A DNA stretch of 64,000 nt from UBA11400 sp964550435 (GTDB lineage Bacteria > Bacteroidota > Rhodothermia > Balneolales > HLUCCA01), in contig CAZJZI010000001.1 in NCBI GenBank assembly GCA_964550435.1, forward strand, positions 70,215 to 134,214, given 5' to 3'. The position numbers and the translations under genes are program-made. Positions 27,503 to 36,046 of the stretch are shown piece by piece. The stretch's first letter is position 1. Each line of letters begins with the position of its first letter. Below the pieces are notes generated by a model. The model did no database searches. It had not been told where the DNA came from and saw nothing but the letters and a program-made list of their open reading frames with translations.

Positions 27503-28612
27503 ATGAAATACACTCCGATTTTATCACTATTTATACTAGCCGTACTCATTTCTGCATGTGGAGGTGACTACAGACAAAAGGCAGCTGGGCAACCTTCAGA
27601 AATTGTTGTAGCCATGGACTCTTCACGCATTGAAGGTCCTATTGGTCAAGCATTGAACGATACTTACGGTGAGTATATCACGACCATGCCACGTCGTGAA
27701 CCCATGTACGACCTTCGATTCCGAGATTTTAAGTCACAGTCGGAATTGGAGAACATCCAAAAGAGCAGAAACCTCATTTTTGCTGGTACTCTGGATGAAG
27801 ATACCAACATAGGTATGTTTTTGCGCTCGATACTCAGTGAGGATGTTCAGAATCGGGTAAGGAGTGGAGAATTACGAGAGATCTCACTTCGAGATAGATG
27901 GTATCGTGATCAATGGATCGTGATTTATACCGGAACCGATGAGCAGGAAATTGCTCAAAGAATCCGAAACGGCTCAAGGGGTCAAATGAACTCGTTATAC
28001 GATATGGAACTCGCACGCTGGACCGAAGAAGTCTACCGAAGGGGAGAACAACCGTTACTCGCTGACACTCTTATGATGGAACACGGGTTCAAGATACGGG
28101 TTCAACACGATTACGAAAGAGGAATCGATACTACCGATTTTGTTTCACTTCGTCGTTATCTTCCTGACAACGATCGATGGATCTGGTTTCATTGGATTGA
28201 CGGGGTCGAGAATTTTGACTCGGTAACTGAAGAGTGGATTCATGCTAAACGTGATAGTCTGCTAGAGATTTACATCCGAGGTACCAGAGAAGAGGCTTAT
28301 ACTCGAACCGATCATAGAAGAAGTCTTGAGACTAAGTATATACAACTTAATGGAAAACCGACCTACGAATCTAAAGGGATGTGGGTAATGAATGACTTCT
28401 CAATGGGAGGTCCTTTCATCAATTATACCATTTACGATGAGACCCAGAAGCGGATCTATTTCATGGAATTTGGTCAGTTCTCACCCCGCTATCGCCAACG
28501 ACGATTCCTGTATCAATTTGAAGCTATAGCAAGAACCTTCGAAACAGACCCCGATTTCAGGGTCGGTTCACAGACCATTCAGCAAGTAGAAACACCAGCC
28601 GTCACTGAATGA
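27503..28612 (+). CDS. DUF4837-like lipoprotein
   Basis: A protein of about 369 residues with a lipoprotein signal, SLFILAVLISACGGDY, the Cys at about 15. The body begins GQPSEIVVAMDSSRIEGPIGQALNDT and fits the DUF4837 family of FCB-group lipoproteins, whose job is unknown. Much of the rest is polar and rich in charged residues with repeated WIWFHWIDG and DFSMGGPFINY segments. ATG at 27503 is chosen because it places the signal at the start; upstream in-frame starts exist at 27428 and 27479. Its stop overlaps the bioF start as ATGA, coupling it to the biotin genes. Confidence 0.75.
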   Translation: MKYTPILSLFILAVLISACGGDYRQKAAGQPSEIVVAMDSSRIEGPIGQALNDTYGEYITTMPRREPMYDLRFRDFKSQSELENIQKSRNLIFAGTLDEDTNIGMFLRSILSEDVQNRVRSGELREISLRDRWYRDQWIVIYTGTDEQEIAQRIRNGSRGQMNSLYDMELARWTEEVYRRGEQPLLADTLMMEHGFKIRVQHDYERGIDTTDFVSLRRYLPDNDRWIWFHWIDGVENFDSVTEEWIHAKRDSLLEIYIRGTREEAYTRTDHRRSLETKYIQLNGKPTYESKGMWVMNDFSMGGPFINYTIYDETQKRIYFMEFGQFSPRYRQRRFLYQFEAIARTFETDPDFRVGSQTIQQVETPAVTE

Positions 28613-29781
28613 CTTCATCAAACCATCGTTTCCATTTCATCAGGGATTCGCTGGAATCAAGGAAGCAGAGTGGTCGTTTTCGCGAACTAATTCCGGTTCA
28701 ACACACTGAAAATTCTACGATTCAGGTTAATGGAAACACTTATATCAACCTGAGTTCCAATGACTACCTGGGACTCAGCAGCCACCCAGAGGTTATATCG
28801 TGCTCCAAGTATTATCTCGACAAATTTGGTCCAGGTAGTGGTGCCTCAAGACTTATTACCGGCTCTGGTGATTACCACAAGCAACTAGAGCAAGATCTCG
28901 CCAATTGGCTTGGAACTGAATCTGCTCTACTATTTAACAGTGGGTATCAGTTGAACAGTTCGTTGATTCCAGCCATTGCAGATCGTGATACGGTTATTTA
29001 CTCCGACCGGCTCAATCACAACTCATTGGTACGGGGAATCGTTGCCAGCCGGGCAACGATGCGAAGATATAAACACCTTGATTATACACATCTTGAGTCT
29101 CTCCTTGAAAAAGACACACACAAAACTCGTAAAGTTATAGTATCAGAAAGTGTTTTCAGCATGGATGGAGATATCGCCGATTTAGAGGTATTGTCGCAGC
29201 TGGCAAACACATACAATGCAATACTGGTCGTAGATGAAGCTCATGCTATAGGTATATTAGGTCCGGGTGGTAAGGGGATTGGACATACCTTTGACCGTAT
29301 AGACATTCGTATTGGTACCTTTGGAAAGGCATTCGGATCATTTGGTGCATATGTTGCTGGTTCAAATGACCTCATTAGTTATTTAATAAACTATTGTGGC
29401 GGTTTTATTTACACCACCGCATTACCGCCTTCTGTTGTTGGTTCTACTCAATGTGCCTTGGATCTTATTAAGGGGATGGATTCAGAAAGAAAAACTTTGA
29501 TACAATTGAGTCAATGGTTCCGGGATGAATTGAATAAAAGTGGGTTTCATACCTTTGGGTCGGCTTCGCACATCGTTCCAGTACATGTCGGGGACGAATT
29601 CAAGGCACTACATTTGTCTGAATCTTTGAAAGATTATGGGTATTGGGTAAATGCCATTCGCCCGCCTACCGTTGAACCGGGTACAAGTAGACTCCGATTC
29701 ACGCTAAACATTCACCACACCAGGGAAGACTTGTCTGGATGTATCGAAATCATCCAAAAAAGTGTATCTTCCGAACCATGA
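28609..29781 (+). CDS. bioF: 8-amino-7-oxononanoate synthase
   Basis: Condenses pimeloyl-ACP with alanine, the first ring-forming step of biotin synthesis. An alpha-oxoamine synthase: NLSSNDYLGLSSHPEV and GSGASRLITGSGDYHKQLE at about 46-91, the PLP-phosphate and Asp segment VDEAHAIGILGPGGKGI, and the PLP lysine in GTFGKAFGSFGAY (about 241-253). Length 390 is standard. Related Kbl and Spt enzymes share the fold, but the surrounding bio genes fix the role. First of five linked bio genes. Confidence 0.94.
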   Translation: MTSSNHRFHFIRDSLESRKQSGRFRELIPVQHTENSTIQVNGNTYINLSSNDYLGLSSHPEVISCSKYYLDKFGPGSGASRLITGSGDYHKQLEQDLANWLGTESALLFNSGYQLNSSLIPAIADRDTVIYSDRLNHNSLVRGIVASRATMRRYKHLDYTHLESLLEKDTHKTRKVIVSESVFSMDGDIADLEVLSQLANTYNAILVVDEAHAIGILGPGGKGIGHTFDRIDIRIGTFGKAFGSFGAYVAGSNDLISYLINYCGGFIYTTALPPSVVGSTQCALDLIKGMDSERKTLIQLSQWFRDELNKSGFHTFGSASHIVPVHVGDEFKALHLSESLKDYGYWVNAIRPPTVEPGTSRLRFTLNIHHTREDLSGCIEIIQKSVSSEP

Positions 29782-30503
29782 CTCGCCGAAAAGCACCTAT
29801 TCGTACTGCAGATTTTTACTTTTACCATGGTTGGGCATTCCCTCCAGGGGTTTGGAATAGTGTAATCAATCAGATTAAGCGATCACTCCCAGGATCTGCC
29901 GGAATCAACCCTGATTTTTACGTCAATAACCGTGGATATTTCAGTGATCCGTCTGCGATTGTCCGAATGAGACAGGGTGACCTACAAATTGTTGTGGCAC
30001 ATTCGCTTGGATTACATTTTGTGCCGGTCAGTTTACTTCACAAAGCCGATGTATTAATCAGTATTTCGGGATTTCTTGACTTTCATGCCGTTCAACCTGA
30101 CTTATCGAAAAAAGTTGTAGAAAAGATGATAAAACAATTCGATAATCACCCTGGGGATGTGCTCAAAGAGTTTTATGCTAACGTTTTTGATCCAGAACCG
30201 GTAAGTCCAAATTTCCAATTTGAAGACGTTTCCAACATCAGGCTCGCTCGATTGCTCGAAGATTTGACATTTTTGAACACAAACCAACTCTCGGAGCGAA
30301 TATTCCCGGATTCCTGCCAGATTTACCTATTTCACGGATCTCAGGATCGGATAGTACCTGCAGCACACACGCAACAATGGATGATGGGAATGAACCAAAC
30401 ATCAGGTCGGATTGTTGTGGGTGGTGGACACGCCCTACCGGTGACACACTCCGATGAAATCGTCCAGGGGATAATCAAAGCGATAAAACGAATTTTAGAT
30501 TGA
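29778..30503 (+). CDS. Alpha/beta hydrolase, probable pimeloyl-ACP methyl ester esterase (BioH/BioG-like)
   Basis: About 241 residues. The nucleophile elbow AHSLGLH holds the catalytic Ser; YHGWAFPPGVW provides the oxyanion region, FHGSQDRIVPA the Asp and GGGHALPVTH the His. It sits between bioF and bioC, where many bacteria place the esterase that removes the methyl group added by BioC. This placement, rather than sequence signature, is the reason for the call. The ATG at 29778 is chosen because it overlaps the bioF stop as ATGA; an in-frame start 39 bases upstream would lie within bioF. Confidence 0.75.
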   Translation: MTRRKAPIRTADFYFYHGWAFPPGVWNSVINQIKRSLPGSAGINPDFYVNNRGYFSDPSAIVRMRQGDLQIVVAHSLGLHFVPVSLLHKADVLISISGFLDFHAVQPDLSKKVVEKMIKQFDNHPGDVLKEFYANVFDPEPVSPNFQFEDVSNIRLARLLEDLTFLNTNQLSERIFPDSCQIYLFHGSQDRIVPAAHTQQWMMGMNQTSGRIVVGGGHALPVTHSDEIVQGIIKAIKRILD

Positions 30504-30505
30504 TC

Positions 30506-31312
30506 ATGGTTCACATTGGTTCACAAGATGACGAGCTACTAAAAGCAGTTGTAGCCGACTCTTTCGGTCAGCATGCCCGAAACTACAACGAGTTTGCCAA
30601 AGTACAGCGAACAGCTGCCGAATTTCTGGTTTCAATGATAGATGACCAGCTGAGTGAATTATCCGGGCCATATCTTGAAATTGGTGCTGGAACGGGTTTT
30701 TTGACCCAACCTTTACTCAAACATTTACAATCCGGTGTGTTTTACGTCACAGACCTCTCCGAAGAGATGCTTCATGTATGTCGTGAGAATCTCGTAGTAC
30801 CTACTGGTACTGAGATCGTATTTGATATTCGCGATGCAGAACAACCTCTCGATTCGCAAGAATACGGCCTTATTGCCACGGCTATGACCGCTCAGTGGTT
30901 TGAAGATACAACAGCCACACTCAAACGTTATGCCGAATCACTGAAACCTGGTGGGCTTTTGATTTATTCATATCTGGACGAATCTTGTTTCCCTGAATGG
31001 AAGGCACTTTGCGCTGAATCTGGTGTGCCATTCACCGGGAATCCATTACCAACAAGTGCTCCGTTACAAATTGATACGAACAGATTTTGTTGGGAAAGTA
31101 CAACCAATGAATTCTTTTCTGAATCATACGATTCGCCCTCAGAATTTTTTCGGAATCTCAAACGTATTGGTGCCGGAACGCAGAAAAGAGGCAATAAAAA
31201 TTCGGTTGGTGCTGTATTGAACCTCAATGAGCATTGGCTCAAGAAGGGCCTGGATTCGTTTAAAATCACCTATGGTATCACATTTGGTGCAATTCGACGC
31301 AAGATAATCTAG
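30506..31312 (+). CDS. bioC: Malonyl-ACP O-methyltransferase
   Basis: BioC methylates malonyl-ACP to prime pimelate synthesis. The BioC-type start DSFGQHARNYNEFAKVQRTAA is followed by the SAM-binding LEIGAGTGFLT (about 54-64), DLSEEMLHVC, and the motif-IV-like LIATAMTAQWFEDT. Length 268 is normal. ATG at 30506 is two bases after the esterase stop; TTG at 30500 is an alternative that would overlap it. Confidence 0.9.
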   Translation: MVHIGSQDDELLKAVVADSFGQHARNYNEFAKVQRTAAEFLVSMIDDQLSELSGPYLEIGAGTGFLTQPLLKHLQSGVFYVTDLSEEMLHVCRENLVVPTGTEIVFDIRDAEQPLDSQEYGLIATAMTAQWFEDTTATLKRYAESLKPGGLLIYSYLDESCFPEWKALCAESGVPFTGNPLPTSAPLQIDTNRFCWESTTNEFFSESYDSPSEFFRNLKRIGAGTQKRGNKNSVGAVLNLNEHWLKKGLDSFKITYGITFGAIRRKII

Positions 31313-31315
31313 ATA

Positions 31316-31969
31316 ATGAGCACACATGGCTACAAATCAGTATGGGTAACGGGAACAGATACAGATGTTGGTAAATCTGTTGTAGCCGCCATGTTGGTTA
31401 CGGCTTTGGAGTCGTCATATTGGAAACCGATTCAAAGTGGCACTCTGACAGGAACAGACATGGAGTTCGTTAAACAGGTTTCCGGCTTGACAAAAGATCA
31501 TTTTATACCTGAAGTGTATAAAACCACACAGCCGCTTTCTCCTCATTTGAGTGCTAAAATCGACAATATTACCATCGATCTGGATTCATTTCATGAACCG
31601 GATGCCGCTGTTATCAAAAACAAATACCTAATTATAGAAGGCGCCGGGGGAGTGCTTGTTCCAATCAACGCAGAAAACTACGTGATTGATTTAATTAAGC
31701 AAATAGCCGCTCCAGTTGTTATTGTTTGTAGATCCACACTTGGGACTATCAATCATTCTTTGACCACGATCGAAGCACTTCGTTCCAGAGGAATCCCAAT
31801 CAAAGGATTTATCATGAACGGCCCAAAAAACCTCGAAAATGAACTCGCTGTGAAGGATTACGGTCAAATTGAACACCTTGGAAGTCTGCCTAAACTAGAT
31901 AAAGTTGACCGAGCTACACTTCTCAAAATTTGGAAAGAAGAAGGCTTTGAAACTCATTTCAATTCATGA
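31316..31969 (+). CDS. bioD: Dethiobiotin synthetase
   Basis: Forms the ureido ring from DAPA, CO2 and ATP. The P-loop VTGTDTDVGKSVVAAML is at about 10-26, KPIQSG at about 37-42 and the EGAGGVLVPI segment at about 107-116, all canonical. Length 217 is standard. Starts three bases after bioC and overlaps bioA as ATGA. Confidence 0.95.
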   Translation: MSTHGYKSVWVTGTDTDVGKSVVAAMLVTALESSYWKPIQSGTLTGTDMEFVKQVSGLTKDHFIPEVYKTTQPLSPHLSAKIDNITIDLDSFHEPDAAVIKNKYLIIEGAGGVLVPINAENYVIDLIKQIAAPVVIVCRSTLGTINHSLTTIEALRSRGIPIKGFIMNGPKNLENELAVKDYGQIEHLGSLPKLDKVDRATLLKIWKEEGFETHFNS

Positions 31970-33249
31970 GCTCATTCATCTGGAAACCATTCACGATTCA
32001 AGGTACTAGTCCCGAACCACTTAAAGTTGAATCGGGGTCTGGTCTATATCTAACGCTTGCGGATGGAAGGAAAATTAAGGATTTAATCTCAAGTTGGTGG
32101 GTCAATGTACATGGTCACGCCCATCCAGCCATTGCCAACGCGATATATGAACAAGCAACGAAGCTGGAACATGTAATATTTGCAGACTATACCCACGATC
32201 CGGCAGAGAAATTGGCATCAAAATTAATTGGATCAACTTCCGGTCTATTTGGCAAAGTTTTCTTTTCCGACAATGGCTCGACAGCAGTAGAAGTAGCTCT
32301 GAAAATTGCAAAGCAACATTGGCGAAACAAAGGTATTAATACAAGAAATCGCCTTCTTGCATTTGAAGGTGCTTATCATGGTGACACATTCGGAGCCATG
32401 TCTGCCGGTGAGCGTAGTATATTTAATGAGGCATTTAGTGAATGGATGTTTGAAGTTGATCATTTGGCTTTTCCAGAGACATGGATTGATGACACCACTT
32501 TACCGGACAAAGAATCCAGGATCCTGAACGAAGTGGAATCAATATTTGGAAGCTCACCTGACACCTATGCTGCAATCATCATTGAACCTCTGATTCAGGG
32601 AGCAGGTGGAATGCGTATGTGCCGGTCAGATTTTATGCTGAAACTGGTTGAAATCGCTAAAAAATACAGTGTTTTGGTGATTTTTGACGAAGTAATGACC
32701 GGATTTGGTCGTACGGGCAGTCTATTTGCGTTTCAGAAGGCTGATGTACAACCAGACATGATTTGCTTGTCGAAAGGCCTCACGGGTGGTTTTATGCCTA
32801 TGTCTGTAACACTGACGACTAATGAGGTTTTTGAACCATTCAACGCCCCGGATTCACTGAAAACATTTTGGCACGGACATTCTTATACCGCTAATCCACT
32901 GGGGTGCGCGGCAGCCCTTGCCTCAATGGACGTATTCGAATCAGGGGAGAGTCGGTATGATGTGATTGGCACTATGTATACTGAGCTTATAGTTCAATTA
33001 GGTCAACTTCAAAACGTTGAAAAGATCCGTCATTGTGGGACTATTCTGGCCTTTGATGTTAAAACCAAGGATCAATCATCTGGATATCTGAATTCATTAG
33101 GACAGGTTTTTAAAAAGAAAGCCCTTGAGCGTGGAATGCTACTCAGACCGCTCGGGAATGTGGTGTATTTAATGCCACCATACTGTATTAAAAAAGCAGA
33201 GCTCGATGAGACCTGTCATGATGTAATTGACATTCTCAACGAGCTCTGA
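31966..33249 (+). CDS. bioA: Adenosylmethionine-8-amino-7-oxononanoate aminotransferase
   Basis: Makes DAPA from KAPA using SAM as amino donor. A class III aminotransferase: SSWWVNVHGHAHPAI is typical of BioA, AYHGDTFGAMSAG, FDEVMTGFGRTGSLFAFQ holds the PLP-ring Asp, and the PLP lysine is in CLSKGLTGGFMPMS. FWHGHSYTANPLGCA confirms the BioA branch. Length 427 is normal. Fifth gene of the bio run; convergent with bioB across 22 bases. Confidence 0.95.
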   Translation: MSSFIWKPFTIQGTSPEPLKVESGSGLYLTLADGRKIKDLISSWWVNVHGHAHPAIANAIYEQATKLEHVIFADYTHDPAEKLASKLIGSTSGLFGKVFFSDNGSTAVEVALKIAKQHWRNKGINTRNRLLAFEGAYHGDTFGAMSAGERSIFNEAFSEWMFEVDHLAFPETWIDDTTLPDKESRILNEVESIFGSSPDTYAAIIIEPLIQGAGGMRMCRSDFMLKLVEIAKKYSVLVIFDEVMTGFGRTGSLFAFQKADVQPDMICLSKGLTGGFMPMSVTLTTNEVFEPFNAPDSLKTFWHGHSYTANPLGCAAALASMDVFESGESRYDVIGTMYTELIVQLGQLQNVEKIRHCGTILAFDVKTKDQSSGYLNSLGQVFKKKALERGMLLRPLGNVVYLMPPYCIKKAELDETCHDVIDILNEL

Positions 33250-33271
33250 GCTTAATTATGACCTGTTAGAT

Positions 33272-34261
33272 TCAGGCTTCAACAGCCTCTGGTTGTTTCC
33301 GGGTCTTGTGCGCAATACGTGGTTTCAGTCCCAGTAACTCAAACATTTGATGATCTTCATCTATCGCATTGTTTGGTGTAGTTAGTAATTTTTCACCAGC
33401 AAATATTGAGTTTGCACCAGCCATAAAACATAAAGCTTGTTCAGTAACAGGCATTTCTACTCGTCCGGCAGACAATCGAACCATAGCGTCAGGCATCAGA
33501 ATACGAGCGGTCGCGATCATTCTAACCATTTCCCACACTGAAACGCGTTTTTGATTTTCAAGTGGAGTTCCTTCAACAGCAATAAGTGCGTTAACAGGAA
33601 CAGACTCTGGGTGAATGTCGAGAGTTGCAAGGGTATGAAGCATATTGATTCTATCTTCATCCGTTTCACCAAGACCAATAATCCCACCAGAGCAAACTGA
33701 AATATTCGCTTTCTGGACGTGAGAAATAGTATTCAGTCTGTCATCATACGTTCTTGTAGTGATAATTCGACTATAAAAGTTCTCACTGGTGTCCAGATTA
33801 TGATTGTAGGCTGTTAGTCCAGCTTCTTTGAGTCTTACCGCTTGCTCTGGTGTTAGCATGCCCAATGTCGCACAAACTTCCATTCCTAGTTCGTTAACCC
33901 CACGAACCATATCCAAAACGTGATCAAAATCTTTATTGTCGCGTACTTTCCTCCATGCCGCACCCATGCAGAATCGTGTAGATCCTGAATCGTGTGCTTT
34001 CTTTGCAGCATCCAGAACCTCGTCTACAGGCATCAGGCCTGCTGGGTCAATCTCGGTGTTGTATCTCGCCGATTGCGGACAGTATGCACAATCTTCGGGA
34101 CATCCACCCGTCTTGATGGAGAGAAGTGTATTAACCTGAACTTCACCAATAGCCTGGTGTTCTTCATGAACGCGTGACGCCCGGTAAATGAGCTCTAATA
34201 GGGGTGAGTTATAAATATCTGAAACTTCTTCGAGTGTCCAGTCGTGTCGGATAACGGCCAT
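33272..34261 (-). CDS. bioB: Biotin synthase
   Basis: A radical SAM enzyme inserting sulfur into dethiobiotin. The start at 34261 (MAVIRHDW) is preferred over an upstream ATG at 34315 because family similarity begins there. The radical-SAM cluster Cys54, Cys58, Cys61 lies in GGCPEDCAYCPQS. GIIGLGETDEDRI and the second-cluster Cys and Arg region around RLSAGRVEM are present. Length 329 is standard. It is separate from the other bio genes and convergent; no BirA operator was found upstream. Confidence 0.95.
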   Translation of the reverse strand: MAVIRHDWTLEEVSDIYNSPLLELIYRASRVHEEHQAIGEVQVNTLLSIKTGGCPEDCAYCPQSARYNTEIDPAGLMPVDEVLDAAKKAHDSGSTRFCMGAAWRKVRDNKDFDHVLDMVRGVNELGMEVCATLGMLTPEQAVRLKEAGLTAYNHNLDTSENFYSRIITTRTYDDRLNTISHVQKANISVCSGGIIGLGETDEDRINMLHTLATLDIHPESVPVNALIAVEGTPLENQKRVSVWEMVRMIATARILMPDAMVRLSAGRVEMPVTEQALCFMAGANSIFAGEKLLTTPNNAIDEDHQMFELLGLKPRIAHKTRKQPEAVEA

Positions 34262-34474
34262 AGTAACAACTATCATTAAATGATTGGATTGAATGTATGC
34301 CGATGAAATTACCACAAAACATCGAAAATCTCAGAAAAAATGTACGTTCATTAACCAATCTGAAAGAAAGTGACTAAAATTGGACTCAAACGAGTCGATA
34401 CTGAGTAAAAAACGCTATCTTAATGCAGGCATTATTTGGAGTCAAAACCTTAACCACTGATTCTGTTTTTCAGC

Positions 34475-35182
34475 ATGGATGTACTGATATCGGGAAAAAC
34501 TTCGTTCAAAGTAGAAGTCCCCTATAAACTTATTGAAACCGGCCCTAAGGGTGAAAAACCCCTGATTGTTTATCTCCATGGAAAAGGTCAGAACATCCCA
34601 CTTTTCGAACGCCAGGTTAAGGACATGATGAACATCAATGCCTATCATTTATTTATACAAGGTCCGTATGCAGACTTTGAACTCACAAGAAATAAAGAAA
34701 AGTGGGGTTACTCCTGGTACCTGTACAATGGCAGGCAGGGTTCCTTTGTAAAATCTCTTGAGTATACTGCAGAATTTATTCAGGAAATTATCGATCACAT
34801 AATCAAATTCATTAAGGTATCGCGTCTTTGTGTTGTTGGTTATTCCATGGGTGGATACATGGCAGGGTATTTTGGAACCTCACGCTGGAAACATACGAAT
34901 GAGCTAGTGGTCATTAATGGTCGCATCAAAACGGAACTTCTTGGCACAAAATGGCCGAATTTAAAGCACCAGAGGGTTTTGGCCGTTCACGGACTAAAAG
35001 ATGAAATCGTAAGTCCGGACTCTCAGAAAGAACATATTCAAAAAATGATAGACAAAGGAATCGATGCAACGTTCCTCGGAGTTAATGACGGACATAAGCT
35101 TTCAATCACGATGATCAAAAAAACTATCGATTGGTTGAAAAATCAAGGATATACATTAGTAGAAGAATCTGATAAAAAGTAA
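34475..35182 (+). CDS. Alpha/beta hydrolase (carboxylesterase/phospholipase-like)
   Basis: A 235-residue cytoplasmic hydrolase with no signal peptide. IVYLHGKGQNIPLFE supplies the oxyanion hole, VVGYSMGGYMAGYFG the nucleophile elbow with its Ser, AVHGLKDEIVSP the Asp, and DGHKLS the His, in the order of the carboxylesterase/DLH-like group. Substrate unknown. It is preceded by about 210 bases of intergenic DNA after bioB that contains only a GACTC/GAGTC inverted repeat (34383-34396) without a T-run. Confidence 0.75.
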   Translation: MDVLISGKTSFKVEVPYKLIETGPKGEKPLIVYLHGKGQNIPLFERQVKDMMNINAYHLFIQGPYADFELTRNKEKWGYSWYLYNGRQGSFVKSLEYTAEFIQEIIDHIIKFIKVSRLCVVGYSMGGYMAGYFGTSRWKHTNELVVINGRIKTELLGTKWPNLKHQRVLAVHGLKDEIVSPDSQKEHIQKMIDKGIDATFLGVNDGHKLSITMIKKTIDWLKNQGYTLVEESDKK

Positions 35183-35290
35183 AATTAATTAAAAAAATCA
35201 GATGTTTGTGGTTGACTAATTTCATCAAAAAGCATATTTACCTTATGCATAACTACGATACCGAACGACACTGAAGAAAATTGAGGAACC

Positions 35291-35983
35291 ATGCGGATTT
35301 TGGTCATTGAGGACGACGATGTAGTCAGAACGTTGATTCAACGCGTGTTGGAGAAGAACGGCTATGAAGTAACATCTGTATCTCAGGCAATTCAGGGGGA
35401 AAAGCTTGCACAAGATGGGTCATATGAATGCATTATCCTTGATCTGGCACTTCCAGATAAGAATGGTTTAGATGTCTGCAATGATCTGAGGGAGTCTGGA
35501 GTTAGCACACCGATTTTGATTCTTTCGGCTCGAAAGAATATCGATACTAAAGTCTCAGGGTTGACAGCCGGTGCGGATGATTATCTTACTAAGCCATTTG
35601 ATAACAAAGAGTTAATCGCCAGGATTCAAACAATTACCCGACGAGTCCGTTCTAATCCCGATGCGGTATCAAACGATACGCTGGCTTGTGGTGAATTGAA
35701 GTTACATCTGATAAAACGGGAGTTTACTGTGAAAGGCACTCCTGTATGGTTGACTAATAATGAATTCAACCTAATGGCCTACTTGATGAAACATGCGGAT
35801 AAGGTTGTTGATAAAGAAGAGCTTGCAGATAAAGTATGGGGAATAAAGTTTGACACGCAGACAAACTTTATCAATGTCTATGTGAGTTATGTTCGCAAGA
35901 AAATTAATGAGGTTACGGATAAGGATTACATCCAGACTGTTCGTAAGCGTGGATTTATTTTGAAATCGAATCCAGACGGTTGA
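35291..35983 (+). CDS. OmpR-family response regulator (orphan)
   Basis: A 230-residue two-component regulator. The receiver domain (about 1-115) has acidic residues EDDD at 7-10, the phosphoacceptor Asp in IILDLALPDKNG, the Thr/Ser in ILILSARK and the Lys in YLTKPFD. A winged-helix DNA-binding domain follows (about 130-228), with INVYVSYVRKKI and the terminal TVRKRGFIL hairpin. No histidine kinase gene is adjacent, so its partner is encoded elsewhere. It ends before a strong terminator. Confidence 0.92.
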   Translation: MRILVIEDDDVVRTLIQRVLEKNGYEVTSVSQAIQGEKLAQDGSYECIILDLALPDKNGLDVCNDLRESGVSTPILILSARKNIDTKVSGLTAGADDYLTKPFDNKELIARIQTITRRVRSNPDAVSNDTLACGELKLHLIKREFTVKGTPVWLTNNEFNLMAYLMKHADKVVDKEELADKVWGIKFDTQTNFINVYVSYVRKKINEVTDKDYIQTVRKRGFILKSNPDG

Positions 35984-36011
35984 TAATCACACCATGTAAT
36001 CGGCGAAATTG

Positions 36012-36043
36012 AAAGGGAGTCCGGCTAGTGACTCCCTTTTTTT
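36012..36043 (+). terminator. Intrinsic terminator after the response regulator
   Basis: AAAGGGAGTC (36012-36021) pairs perfectly with GACTCCCTTT (36030-36039) around an 8-base loop, and a T-run continues to 36043. The convergent threonine synthase gene ends only three bases later, at 36047, so the same hairpin may stop both transcripts, although the T-rich tail on the reverse strand is weak. Confidence 0.9.
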
Positions 36044-36046
36044 GTT

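Noticed and set aside
27388..28608. BirA operator before the biotin genes
   Set aside because: No TTGTAAACC-type inverted repeat was found here or upstream of bioB.
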